DNA from: Planctomycetota bacterium
Lineage (GTDB): Bacteria; Planctomycetota; Phycisphaerae; Phycisphaerales; UBA1924
DNA length: 64,000 bases
Reading direction: 5' to 3'
Assembly (NCBI GenBank): GCA_033763975.1
Contig: JANRJM010000009.1
Span: 1 to 64,000, forward strand
Below the pieces are notes generated by a model. The model did not search any database, was not told the origin of the DNA, and saw only the letters and a program-made list of their open reading frames with translations. The translations under genes and the position numbers were made by a program. Positions 9,432 through 18,279 of the stretch are shown piece by piece; the stretch's first letter is position 1; each line of letters starts with the position of its first letter.

Positions 9432-11159
9432 ATGCGCCGTGTGCTGTCGTCCGTGCTGTGTGTGCTGCTGGGGTCCGCCTTCGCCAACGCGCAGGTGACC
9501 AACGTCTTCACCTATCAGGGCCAGCTCACCGAGGGCGGCCAGGCGCCCTCGGGCGCCTTTGACCTGCGCTTCCGACTCTTCGATCAACCCACCGACGGCA
9601 CGCCCATCGGCGGCATCCTCTGCGTCGACAATCTCCAGGTCGTCGATGGCCGCTTCACCGTCGAACTCAACTTCGGATCTGTCTTCAACGGTGCTTCGCG
9701 CTTTCTGCAGGTCGAGGTTCGACCCGACACCGGCGCGGCGTGCGACATCACGTCCGGCTTCACGGTGCTCACGCCCCGCCAGCGCCTCACCGCGACGCCC
9801 CACGCGTCGTATGCGCTCACCGCCGCCACCGCCGCCACGGCGTCTAACGCCTCGCTCTTCAACAACCAACTTCCGACGTTCTACACCAACGCCGCGAACC
9901 TCTCGGCCGGAACGCTCCCCGACGCACGGCTCAGTTCCAACATCTCGACGCTCTCGGGCGCGCAGACCTTCAGCGGCGTCAAGACGTTCAGCACTGCCCC
10001 CGCCTTCACCAGCGCCGGTTCGCCCTTCAGCGTCGCCAGTTCCTCCCGCGTCACGAACCTGAACGCCGACCTGCTCGACGGCCTGAACAGCACCGCCTTC
10101 GCCGGCGCCACTCACTCGCACGACGCCTCGGCGATCGTCAGCGGCTTGCTCGCCGACGCGCGCATCCCCGCCGGCATTCCCCGGACCGCCATCACCAACG
10201 TCTTCACCGATACGCAGGTCATCAACGTGCCCTCCCAGACGCCGCTCACGCTCATCGGCTCCAACTCCGGCGGCACGTGGGTCAACCTCCAGAACACCGG
10301 CGGCGGGCGCACCTGGAATCTCATCGCCACAGGCACCTCCAACAGCGAAGGCGCCGGCAAACTCCTCATCCGCGATCAGTCCGCGCTCGCCGTCCGCATG
10401 GCTCTGGACTCCGCCGGCCGCGTCGGCATCGGTACCACCGCCCCCTCCTCGCTCGTCGAACTCGCCCAGGCCGACGCCATGCTCCGCGTCCGCAACACGA
10501 ACGACCCCGGCGGCGGGTTCATTCAAGACACCTTCTCGACCCTCCAACTCGGCATGTACAACCCAACCGCGACCGGCTGGGGCGCTGTGCCCGCCAACAG
10601 CCAACGCTCCATGTTCGGCATCCAGAACACCGGTCGCGTCGGCACGCTCGTCAACTCGGGGGGCTCGCCCATCTGGCGCAACACGATCGACGATGGCAAC
10701 GGGAACGCCGTGTTCTCGGGCACCATCGCGGCGGCGAACACGCCCCGCATCAAGCACGTTTCGGGTTCCGCGTTCCTGGGCGTCATCAGCAATGACTCGC
10801 GGACGCTGATTGAGAACATTACCGTCACGGTCCCCGCCGCCGGCTTCCTGCACATCCACTGCCATGCGGTCCTCTACGTGTACACCACCACACCCACGGC
10901 TTCCACGGTCATCCTGGAACTCAAAGAGACCACCGGACCGGAGGTGCTGGTCAAGGAATCGCCGCTCCGCCTCAGCCCGCCCCTTTCCGGGCCCGACATG
11001 TCCATGGAGTCGTCGCAGGTCATCAACCACGTCATCCCCGTCGACGCGGGCACACGTTCATACAAGCTCCGCGTGAGGCACACCGGCCTCGGCGGCGGCG
11101 GCGGCGGCACGCTTCAAGACGCCGACATCACCATCACGTACTACCCCAGCAGCCTCTAG
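9432..11159 (+). CDS. Secreted tail-fibre/adhesin-like repetitive protein
   Basis: A 575-residue exported protein. ATG 9432 has GGAGAG six bases upstream and starts a signal peptide (MRRVLSSVLCVLLGSAFANA). The first domain (VFTYQGQLTEGGQAPSGAFD ... ATPHASYALTAA) recurs in the 23150 gene. The centre has repeats of the DLLDGLNSTAF and VGIGTTAPSSLVELAQ types, which are common in phage tail-fibre and large surface proteins. A beta-rich C-terminal domain follows, with a GGGGGG stretch. Trimeric surface fibre is an inference. It is followed by the convergent lexA gene. Confidence 0.75.
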   Translation: MRRVLSSVLCVLLGSAFANAQVTNVFTYQGQLTEGGQAPSGAFDLRFRLFDQPTDGTPIGGILCVDNLQVVDGRFTVELNFGSVFNGASRFLQVEVRPDTGAACDITSGFTVLTPRQRLTATPHASYALTAATAATASNASLFNNQLPTFYTNAANLSAGTLPDARLSSNISTLSGAQTFSGVKTFSTAPAFTSAGSPFSVASSSRVTNLNADLLDGLNSTAFAGATHSHDASAIVSGLLADARIPAGIPRTAITNVFTDTQVINVPSQTPLTLIGSNSGGTWVNLQNTGGGRTWNLIATGTSNSEGAGKLLIRDQSALAVRMALDSAGRVGIGTTAPSSLVELAQADAMLRVRNTNDPGGGFIQDTFSTLQLGMYNPTATGWGAVPANSQRSMFGIQNTGRVGTLVNSGGSPIWRNTIDDGNGNAVFSGTIAAANTPRIKHVSGSAFLGVISNDSRTLIENITVTVPAAGFLHIHCHAVLYVYTTTPTASTVILELKETTGPEVLVKESPLRLSPPLSGPDMSMESSQVINHVIPVDAGTRSYKLRVRHTGLGGGGGGTLQDADITITYYPSSL

Positions 11160-11268
11160 GCCCCGCCGACCAGGCCCGCACGCGCTGCGCCACGGGCACA
11201 ACACGCGGCTACCCAAGGCCGCGAACCCGCCAATCGCCGTCACGTATCGCCGCACCGATGCCCAGCGC

Positions 11269-11292
11269 CCGGCACCTTGTGCCAGGTGCCGG
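11269..11292. terminator. Hairpin between convergent genes
   Basis: 9-bp stem: CCGGCACCT at 11269-11277 pairs with AGGTGCCGG at 11284-11292, loop TGTGCC. It sits between the tail-fibre-like gene (+) and lexA (-), so it could stop both transcripts. There is no clear T run on either side. Confidence 0.4.
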
Positions 11293-11372
11293 ATTCCCCG
11301 TGCCCGGTGCCCGCTTCGAATGAGGCGGGGCCGCTCCAGGCCTCGGGAAGGGCACGCGCCAATCACACCCCG

Positions 11373-11990
11373 CTACCGCCCGTACCGGCGCACCACGCCC
11401 TTGACGATCCCCTGCACCTGACAGTACTTCACCCGGATGGGGTCGAAGTTCGGGTTCGCCGGCTGCAGGCGGATGTAGTCGTCTTCCTTGTAGAAGGTCT
11501 TGAGCGTCGTCGAGCCGTCGGGCAGCAGCGCGACGACCTTGTCGCCGTTGCTCGCCACCTGCGTGCGCTCGATGAGCACGAAGTCGCCGTCGAGGATTCC
11601 CTCGTCGCGCATCGAATCGCCCTCGACCTTCAGCGCGAACGTCGAGTTTTGCGAGCGTGTGCCGCACAGCACGTCGGCGAGGTCGATCTCGTCGGTGTCC
11701 GACACCTTCTCGATCGGGTTGCCCGCGGCGATCCGCCCCACCAGCGGGAACCGCAGCGGGCGGGCCTCGTCGGGCACCGCGATCCCGTCAGCGATCGACA
11801 AAGAGCGCGCCTTGTTCGGCTCGCGGACCAGCGCCCCCTTCTTGATGAGCGCCTCCACGTGCTCGAACACGGTGACCTTGCTGACGCCGATCTCGTCGGC
11901 CAGCTCCTGCATGGTCGGCGAATAGCCCCGGCGCACCCGCCAGTCGCGGATCAACTGCAGAATCTTGAGCTGCTTGGGCGTCAGGTTCAT
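11373..11990 (-). CDS. lexA: LexA repressor, SOS regulator
   Basis: A 205-residue self-cleaving repressor of the DNA damage response. The N-terminal winged helix has TPTMQELADEIGVSKVTVFE-like recognition-helix residues around 24-43. The cleavage bond is Ala89-Gly90 (RIAAGNP), the catalytic Ser is 126 in GDSMRDEG, and the catalytic Lys is 164 in TTLKTF. Length and residues are intact, so it should be functional. The minus-strand promoter at 12510-12538 would give an unusually long leader of about 510 nt. Start ATG 11990 has AGGAGC upstream. Confidence 0.95.
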   Translation of the reverse strand: MNLTPKQLKILQLIRDWRVRRGYSPTMQELADEIGVSKVTVFEHVEALIKKGALVREPNKARSLSIADGIAVPDEARPLRFPLVGRIAAGNPIEKVSDTDEIDLADVLCGTRSQNSTFALKVEGDSMRDEGILDGDFVLIERTQVASNGDKVVALLPDGSTTLKTFYKEDDYIRLQPANPNFDPIRVKYCQVQGIVKGVVRRYGR

Positions 11991-12509
11991 CGCGAACGCT
12001 CCTTTCAGTCGTCACCGGGGCAGGCCCGCACACGCGCCAGTCCGCGGGCACTGTCGCCCGGGCCTGGTGCACGGATCCCGCCCCGTCCGTGCGCACTCCA
12101 GAGATTCCGCCTTCGTCACCACACTCGTCGGCCAGGCCCGACCGCGCCGACGGCACCCGAACCGAGTGTCCCGACGCCGGCCCTCCACGCACCCACCACG
12201 GGATCGCCCCGCCCGCCCGGGCCGCGCTCTCGCACCAATCGCGCACCGCGCGAACCCACACCCCGAACACCCGCCCGCGCGAATCCCGCGCCTGCGTGTA
12301 CTCCTTCACGAAATCCCCGCCCGGTCCGAGGCTCACGACTGGGGCGTGCATCTGAGGCATGGCGCCGTCTCGCTCCGCGCGTTCGCCCGCTCCACAAGCG
12401 CCGCGCGATCCCTTTCCGCGCGGGCCAACTGGCTCCACCCGCGCCTCTCCATCATCGATCCGGATCTTCCTACCCGATCAGTTTTCTGGCAGTCTGTTCG
12501 GATCACGAT
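11991..12509 (-). other. Long leader region upstream of lexA
   Basis: About 519 bp between lexA and the predicted promoter. I see no CTGT-N8-ACAG or GAAC-N4-GTTC operator. A minus-strand frame from ATG 12360 (MPQMHAPVVSLGPGGDF...) uses GC-ending codons in a coding-like way for roughly 60 codons. It then continues into the lexA gene in another frame, stopping at 11788, so it is not called as a gene. Confidence 0.4.
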
Positions 12510-12538
12510 AGTCTACCTTTGACCGCACGGACCGTCAA
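12510..12538 (-). promoter_or_regulatory. Predicted sigma70-type promoter for lexA
   Basis: On the minus strand, TTGACG (12533-12538) and TAGACT (12510-12515) are separated by exactly 17 bp, in an AT-richer island between dprA and lexA. A second AGACT (12491-12495) lies 19 bp downstream of the first, possibly an operator repeat. Confidence 0.5.
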
Positions 12539-12619
12539 TGCCCTCAACCCTAAAATCCCAAACATTTTCCGTTCATCCATCCATCCGCGACGCCCGCGCA
12601 CCGCCCCCACGCCCGCTAA

Positions 12620-13831
12620 TCACTTGCGGTGAATGAACTTCGATCCGCTTCGCGCGACGCGTCCCTGGATCTCCAGCATCGTCAGTTCCGCCCGCACGCG
12701 GGCGACGTCCATTCCGACCGACTCCGCCACATCGTCCGCCGTTCGGGGTTCGTGCAACGCCGCCAGCAGCGCGGCGTGCACGGGGTTCGCGGGCGGCGCG
12801 GGCGCGGGCGGCGTCTGGGTGAACAGCGCGGGCGTGTCGAGCGTTTCGCGCGCGGGGAAGCGCACCGCGTGCGTCCCGCGGTGCACATGGTGTGCGCAGG
12901 CCTCGAGGGCCGCGATCACGTCCGCCGGCTCGGTGGCCATCGCGGCCTCGCCGCGCTTCAGAAGGCCGAGCGTGCCGCGCGACGCCGCCGAATCGACCCG
13001 TCCCGGCAGCGCGAACACCTCGCGTCCGTGCTCGTCGACGGCGAGGCGCGCGGTGATGAGCGCGCCGGATCGCTCGCCCGCCTCGATCACCAGCACGCCC
13101 AGCGACAGCCCGGAGATGATGCGGTTGCGTGCCGGGAAGTTCTCCGCGGCCGGGGGCGTATCGATGGGCAGTTCTGAAACGATGGCCCCGCACGCCGCGA
13201 CGCGGTCGAAGAGGTCCTTGTGCTCGGGCGGGTAGGTGTGGGCCAGCCCGCAGCCGAGCACGACGATCGTGCGTCCGCCGGCGTGGAGCGCGCCCAGGTG
13301 GGCCGCCCCGTCGATTCCCCGCGCCCCGCCCGATACGACCGTCAGCCCGGCCTGCGCCAGCCCGCCCGCGAACCGCCGCGCCTGCTCGAGCCCGTAGTGC
13401 GTGCAATCGCGCGAGCCGACGATGGCCACGGGGTAGCGATCGTCGGTCGCGGGGCGCAGGTCGCCCCGCACGAAGAGAACGCCCGGCGAATCCGGGAGCG
13501 ACGCGAGCAGCGCGGGATAGTCCGGGTCGCCCAGGTGCACGATGCGGATGTGCAGCGCGGCGGCCCGCTCCACCTCCCGGTCGGCGGCGGCCTGCGCCTC
13601 GCGCAGGCCCGTGGCGATGGCGGCACTCTTGGCATCGCCCACGCCCTGCACCTGCTTCCACGCGGCGGGCGAAGCGGCGCACGCGTCGGCGGCCGATCCA
13701 AAGCGTTCGATGGCCCGCCGGAAGAGCACCGGCCCCACGCCGCTCGACAGGTGCAGGCGCAGGCGCGCGTGCCGCTCCGCCGGCGAGTGCGGGGCGAGCA
13801 CCGGCCCGGCCGCCTCCGCGGGCGTGGTCAC
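12620..13831 (-). CDS. dprA: DNA-processing protein DprA
   Basis: A 403-residue protein that in known systems binds incoming single-stranded DNA and loads RecA during transformation. An N-terminal helix-hairpin-helix-like part is followed by the Rossmann core with VAIVGSRDCTHYG and VSGGARGIDGAAH. A C-terminal winged-helix-like DML1 domain (EPRTADDVAESVGMDVARVR) follows. The GTG start at 13831 overlaps the stop of the upstream lipoprotein gene (GTGA), which implies translational coupling. Longer in-frame starts run into that gene and are rejected. Other competence genes are not in the window. Confidence 0.92.
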   Translation of the reverse strand: MTTPAEAAGPVLAPHSPAERHARLRLHLSSGVGPVLFRRAIERFGSAADACAASPAAWKQVQGVGDAKSAAIATGLREAQAAADREVERAAALHIRIVHLGDPDYPALLASLPDSPGVLFVRGDLRPATDDRYPVAIVGSRDCTHYGLEQARRFAGGLAQAGLTVVSGGARGIDGAAHLGALHAGGRTIVVLGCGLAHTYPPEHKDLFDRVAACGAIVSELPIDTPPAAENFPARNRIISGLSLGVLVIEAGERSGALITARLAVDEHGREVFALPGRVDSAASRGTLGLLKRGEAAMATEPADVIAALEACAHHVHRGTHAVRFPARETLDTPALFTQTPPAPAPPANPVHAALLAALHEPRTADDVAESVGMDVARVRAELTMLEIQGRVARSGSKFIHRK

Positions 13832-14256
13832 GGCGTTGCGCCCCGGGCCTCCGCCGCCTGCGCGAAGGGCTCGTCGCTGCGGGCCGGCGCGTCGTGGTCC
13901 ACGATCCGCGCGTACACCCGCAGGGCCTCCTTGGTCGGCACGCCGGTCAGCACGCGCTGCGTCACGATCACCTGCGGGTACAGCGCGCCGGGAAAGGGAC
14001 GCCGCAGCGTGAGGTACGCCTCGCGGTGCCCCGGCCCGGGCAGCACGCGCGTCAGCGTCGCCTCCCATCCCGGGCTGGGCGCTTCGACCACGATCACGTG
14101 GTGACGCTCCTGCGAGTTGACCTGGACCGAGGGCCCGCTGAAGCCGCCGTCCGTCACGGCCGGTGGAGGCGCAGACGAGGCGCAACCGATCACAAGAGAC
14201 ACGCCCGCGAGCGCGACCACGAGGCGGGCGACAACGATCGACACGCGAGTACCCAT
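13828..14256 (-). CDS. Small lipoprotein coupled to dprA
   Basis: A 142-residue predicted lipoprotein. MGTRVSIVVARLVVALAGVS leads to the lipobox VIGC, giving a lipidated cysteine near residue 25. The mature part (VQVNSQERHHVIVVEAPSPG, then YLTLRRPFPGALYPQVIVTQ) belongs to no family I recognise. It overlaps dprA by 4 bases (GTGA) and is divergent from the SpoIID/LytB gene at 14314, with a 57-bp shared promoter gap. Its link to dprA may only be operonic. Confidence 0.75.
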   Translation of the reverse strand: MGTRVSIVVARLVVALAGVSLVIGCASSAPPPAVTDGGFSGPSVQVNSQERHHVIVVEAPSPGWEATLTRVLPGPGHREAYLTLRRPFPGALYPQVIVTQRVLTGVPTKEALRVYARIVDHDAPARSDEPFAQAAEARGATP

Positions 14257-14313
14257 ACAAAACCCCCGGGAGACGCGGACCCGTACAAGGCCCTCCCGAA
14301 CGGAGCATACCCC

Positions 14314-15678
14314 ATGAACACGAACACGGTCGGAACAGCACGTCGGGTGCCGGGGTGGCTCATCGGCGCGTGTGCCCTCATCGCCGCCCAGACCGTCGCG
14401 GGCCCGCTGGGCTGCGAAACGGCCCGCGGCGTGCGCAAGGACTTTGCGCTCCTTACATCCTCGGGCGCCAAAGACACCAGCGCGGTGGGCAAGTTCGCCT
14501 TCACCGACGAGCCCGACGTGCGCGTGCGCATCGCCGGGGGCGTGTCCTCCAAGGCCGTTTCGGGCGTGCCCGAGATCGTCGTCCGACCCGTCGCCGGCGC
14601 GGAAGGCTCGCCGGTGGTGGTCAAGACGCCCGCGACGGTCACGAGTTCGGCCTCGGGCGTCAAGGTGGTTCACCCGGCCGGGCAGGCGACGTTCGGCTTC
14701 GGCGTCGATGTGGAGATCGCGCCCAAGGACACGGGCGGGTCGCTGCTGCTCGACAAGGTTCGCTATCCCGGCGTCGTCGCCATCCGCCCGCGGTGGAGCG
14801 GCGCGCCGGGCGCGTTCGACGTGATCGTCTCGATGCCCGTGGAGTCGTACCTGCCGGGCGTGCTGACGCACGAGTTGTGGAAGGACTGGCCCCGCCAGAC
14901 GTACGAGGCGCAGGCGATCGCCGCCCGCACGTACGCGCTGCACGAGCGCAGCCGCGCGAGGATCCAGGGCCGCCCGTACGACGTCGAGGACACCACGAAC
15001 GACCAGGTGTACGGCGGGGCGACGGCGGCGGCGAAGCCCAACGAGGCGGCACGCGCGACGCGCGGGCTGGTGCTCGTGAGCGATGGCCGCCTGCTGCGCG
15101 CGTACTACTCGAGCACGTGCGGCGGGCGAGCCGCGTCCGCCGCCGCCGTGTGGAAGACCACGCAGGGGTACGAGTTCAACCTCGCCGACCCGCTGCAGGG
15201 CAAGGAGCGTCCGCACGCGTGCCAGGGGTCGAAGTGGTACCGCTGGGAGGCCACCCGCAGCGACGACGACGTCACGCAGCGCCTCCGCGCGTGGGGGCGA
15301 CAGTTCGAGCACGACGTCGCGACCATCGGGCGCGTGCGGCAGGCGACGGTCGCGAAGACCAACGACGCCGGGCGGCCTGATCGCTTCACGCTCACCGACG
15401 ACAAGGGCCGCACGTACTCGCTCACCAGCGAGGAACTCCGCATGGCGCTCAACCAGACCGGCGCGGGTCTGGCGCCCATTCCCGCCGACGCCGTGGTGCG
15501 CAGCGGCGACATGCAGATCGAGGTGTGGGCCAACCAGGTGAAGATCACCGGGCGCGGCTGGGGTCACGGCGTGGGCATGTGCCAGTGGTGCGCCAAGGGC
15601 CTGGCCGACCAGGGCCAGGACTGGGCGTCCATGATCCGCGAGTTCTACCCCGGGGCGGAAGTGGTGAAGGCGTATTAG
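14314..15678 (+). CDS. SpoIID/LytB-domain cell-wall protein
   Basis: A 454-residue exported protein with a signal or lipoprotein-like N-terminus (GACALIAAQTVAGPLGC). The SpoIID/LytB domain runs from about residue 170 to the end. Hallmarks are MPVESYLPGVLTHELWKDWP, YEAQAIAARTYAL, YYSSTCGGRA and the C-terminal GRGWGHGVGMCQWCAKGLAD. Family members are lytic transglycosylases acting on denuded glycan, or enhancers of amidases. Here a role in peptidoglycan remodelling unrelated to sporulation is inferred. ATG 14314 has GGAG upstream. A palindromic repeat at 15728 follows. Confidence 0.88.
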   Translation: MNTNTVGTARRVPGWLIGACALIAAQTVAGPLGCETARGVRKDFALLTSSGAKDTSAVGKFAFTDEPDVRVRIAGGVSSKAVSGVPEIVVRPVAGAEGSPVVVKTPATVTSSASGVKVVHPAGQATFGFGVDVEIAPKDTGGSLLLDKVRYPGVVAIRPRWSGAPGAFDVIVSMPVESYLPGVLTHELWKDWPRQTYEAQAIAARTYALHERSRARIQGRPYDVEDTTNDQVYGGATAAAKPNEAARATRGLVLVSDGRLLRAYYSSTCGGRAASAAAVWKTTQGYEFNLADPLQGKERPHACQGSKWYRWEATRSDDDVTQRLRAWGRQFEHDVATIGRVRQATVAKTNDAGRPDRFTLTDDKGRTYSLTSEELRMALNQTGAGLAPIPADAVVRSGDMQIEVWANQVKITGRGWGHGVGMCQWCAKGLADQGQDWASMIREFYPGAEVVKAY

Positions 15679-15727
15679 ATTTGTAAGAATCTCAATACAC
15701 CTGCCGGTTGCGGGTGGTGGTAGTCCT

Positions 15728-15752
15728 CACCACACGGAGTGTGGTGGTACCC
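15728..15752. repeat. Dispersed palindromic repeat, copy 1
   Basis: CACCACAC (15728-15735), loop GGA, GTGTGGTG (15739-15746), then GTACCC. The same 25 bases recur at 59417-59441. This copy sits between the convergent SpoIID/LytB gene and tRNA-Arg, so it could act as a terminator hairpin. Confidence 0.75.
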
Positions 15753-15767
15753 AAGCTCTCAAGGCAA

Positions 15768-15841
15768 CGCCCGAGGGCGGGCTCGAACCGCCGACCTGCG
15801 GTTTAGGAAACCGCCGCTCTATCCAACTGAGCTACCCGGGC
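15768..15841 (-). tRNA. tRNA-Arg, anticodon CCT
   Basis: Cloverleaf on the minus strand: acceptor GCCCGGG (15835-15841) pairs with CTCGGGC (15769-15775) with one G-T wobble. The D arm is GCTC/GAGC. The anticodon stem is GCGGT/ACCGC with loop TTCCTAA (anticodon CCT, codon AGG). The T arm is GGCGG/CCGCC with TTCGAGC. CCA is not encoded. Confidence 0.93.
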
Positions 15842-15947
15842 ACGCGGGAATCGTACGGCCCGGGTGCGCGAGCGGGCCGCGGGGCGGTGCCGTGGGGCTG
15901 TGAACGGGTGGAAGTCGTGCGTGGGTGAAGCGGTGAGCCGCTGGCCG

Positions 15948-16358
15948 TCACGGCCCGCCCGCCGGCGAGTCGGGCGTCAGGCTTGGGGGCGCAGCGTGTG
16001 GCGTGCCGCCGGGCTGCTGCGCGTTCGGCGGCGGGGCGCTCGGGGTGGCGAGTTTCAGGCCGCCGATGCCGGCGCCGATGAGCAGCAGGCACGCGAGCTG
16101 GGCGGGCGAGAGTCGCTCGCCCAGCAGGAACACGCCGGCCAACGCCGCCCCCACGGCCCCGATGCCGACCCACACCGCGTACGCCACGCCCAGCGGGAGC
16201 GCGGTCATTGCGCGCGCGAGCAGGATGAAGCTCACGATCATCGTCGCGATGGTGAGCACGCTCGGCCAGAGGCGCGTGAAGCCCGACGCGTGCTTCATGG
16301 ACGTGGCCCACACGGCCTCGAGCAGCCCCGCGATGATGAGGAGGATCCAAGGTTTCAT
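15948..16358 (-). CDS. sugE: SMR family transporter, SugE/Gdx type
   Basis: A 136-residue four-helix inner-membrane transporter. The first helix [15 protein letters not shown] carries the essential Glu14, followed by SGFTRLWPS. The helix [20 protein letters not shown] matches SugE (guanidinium/H+ exchanger, Gdx) more closely than EmrE. Residues after about 110 form a Pro/Ala-rich tail that is longer than usual for the family. ATG 16358 is preferred because it starts the first helix; no ribosome binding site is visible. I see no guanidine riboswitch in the 240 bp upstream. Confidence 0.88.
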   Translation of the reverse strand: MKPWILLIIAGLLEAVWATSMKHASGFTRLWPSVLTIATMIVSFILLARAMTALPLGVAYAVWVGIGAVGAALAGVFLLGERLSPAQLACLLLIGAGIGGLKLATPSAPPPNAQQPGGTPHAAPPSLTPDSPAGGP

Positions 16359-16598
16359 GAAGGGAAGGTAGAGGCATTGCAGCGCGCGCACCGGGCGCGG
16401 ATCCGCCCCGGAGCGCCGGCGACGGCGTGCGCGGGCGGGCGAGCCCTGCCGACGCCTGCGCGCGGGGCAATTGTCAACGCTCCGCGAAGATTGCCGCCGG
16501 CCCGTGACAGATTCCGGTGGTCCATCGCCAATACACCGGGAAGGACGTGCGAGCGCTACGCACTTCTACCCGTTGACGGACCACAGGGAGGGCATTCC

Positions 16599-18174
16599 AT
16601 GAACATCTTCAGCACGTCGGCACTGGCACTGGCCGCGGCAAGCGGGACGGCGTTCGCCCAGCCCGCGCAGTTCGAGTACATCGGCACGAGCGACGTCGGT
16701 CTGCGGGCCGTGGCGCCGATCGGCCCCGGCGGGGGCGGCGGGTGGGTCTCGGTCGGCGGGGGCAACACGCGTCCGCCCAACGTTCAGTCGCGGCTGCAGG
16801 TCATCCGGCACACGCCCACGGGCCAGCTGGTGTGGGAGCGGCTGTGGCGCGTGGACACGCCCCCGGACGCGCCGCTCGAGGACATCATCGGCACCGACGC
16901 CGCCGCCGGAGACGAGGCGCTCTTCGTCGCGGCTCACACGACCTTCAACCCCAGCCCGCCCACGTACGACCTGGGCAACTGCCTCATCCGGTTCAACTCG
17001 GACGGAACGCTGGGTTGGGCGTGGAACTACTTCGGCCCCGGCTATCTCACCGAGACCGGGCCCCGCGGTGACGCGCATGAGCGACGGCGATCTCACGCTG
17101 GTCGGCACGGCCCTGCGTCCCGGCGGCGCGCCGGGCAATCGCGGGCATCTGGCCCGCATCGATCCCGCCTCGGGCATCCCTGATTTTCAGCGCATCGTGA
17201 GCGGCTCGTTCGATGGCGTGGGCATATCGCTGCACTTCACCGACGTGGTGGAATACGCCGGCGGCGGGGCGATCTTCATCGTCGGGTACGCGCAGCGTGG
17301 CCCGCAGCGCGACGTCATCTTCATCCTCGGCAACGCCGATCTTTCCATCCACGACGCCGCGATCCTCGACCTGCCCGGGTCGGACGAGACCAACATCTCG
17401 GTCGAAGTGAACGGCCCCGAGTTGGTGGTGGCGGCGGCGTCGCGCACACTCGGCGCCCCCGAGCCCGACGAGACCTTCGTCCTGCGTCTCAACCCCACGC
17501 TCCCGCCGCCTACCAACCCTGCGCGCTGGATCGCGCGGATCCCGCGTCTGGTCGTCGGCCCGCGCGGCGTGGCGTACGAGCCGGGCCCCACGCTCGCGCA
17601 GGATCGGTTCCTGGTTTCCGGCTACGAGGTCCCGGGCAGCACCGGTGCGGCCGCAACGATCGCGCTCGACGGCGCGGGCACGCCGCTCTGGTCGCGCCGG
17701 TACGGCACGGCGGACGGCAACGAGCGGTTCAACGCCATCGAGAACGGCGGCGGGAATCTCATCGCGGTCGGCAGTCGCTCCGTGCTCGGGCTTCCGGTAA
17801 ACGGCTACAGCGTGTTCGCGGGGCTGGATGGCGTGACGAACTGCCTCGACCAGGCGATCGACCTGCCGGCGCCGCAACTCTCGATCCCCATCCGCGAGAT
17901 CGCGCTGAACGTCGAGGATTTCAACGAGCGGGTGCCGCTGCCGCTGCGGTTCGTGCGTCGCCTGCAGGAAGTGCAGCTCTGCCCCGCGCCGTGCGACCCG
18001 GACGTCAACTGCGACGGCAATGTCGATCAGGACGACGTGGAGTGCCTCGAGCAGGCCGTCGCCGGCGAGTTCTCGTGCATCTGCGTCGACCCGGACTTCA
18101 ATCAGGACGGGAACGTGGATCAGGACGACATCGAGGCGCTGGTGCAGGTGGTCGCCGGGCAGCCGTGCCCGTGA
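16599..18174 (+). pseudogene. Secreted dockerin-like protein, interrupted by a +1 frameshift
   Basis: One protein is split over two frames. ATG 16599, after GGGAGGG, opens a signal peptide (MNIFSTSALALAAASGTAFA) and runs in frame to a GGGCCCC run at 17058-17064. The coherent sequence then continues in the next frame (AVTRMSDGDLTLVG...) to the stop at 18174. Removing one C gives about 524 residues ending in two dockerin loops (DVNCDGNVDQDD, DFNQDGNVDQDD) and QVVAGQPCP. The unshifted frame ends at 17183 in Arg-rich nonsense. An intact internal GTG at 17068 could yield the C-terminal 368 residues without a signal peptide. It may be a real mutation or a base-calling error. Confidence 0.8.
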
Positions 18175-18244
18175 ACCAGCGTGAGAGGATCCCTCACGCG
18201 TGATACCCCGCGGCCCGCGCACCGCGCCGGCCGCAATACACACG

Positions 18245-18279
18245 CCTCCGGCTCGTTCACCCGGGCCGGAGGCTTTTTC
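18245..18279 (+). terminator. Intrinsic terminator overlapping the next gene's ribosome binding site
   Basis: CCTCCGGC (18245-18252) pairs with GCCGGAGG (18265-18272), followed by CTTTTTC. It ends the preceding dockerin gene. The GGAGG of its 3' arm is also the ribosome binding site of the gene starting at 18280. Confidence 0.8.

Noticed and set aside
11788-12438. 216-codon gene overlapping lexA on the same strand
   Set aside because: It overlaps lexA by about 200 bases out of frame, and its second half is only a shadow of lexA; the first part is kept as a question in the findings.
17058-17064. Programmed +1 or -1 ribosomal frameshift
   Set aside because: GGGCCCC is not a known slippery sequence and I see no stimulatory stop codon or pseudoknot; an indel or sequencing error is simpler.
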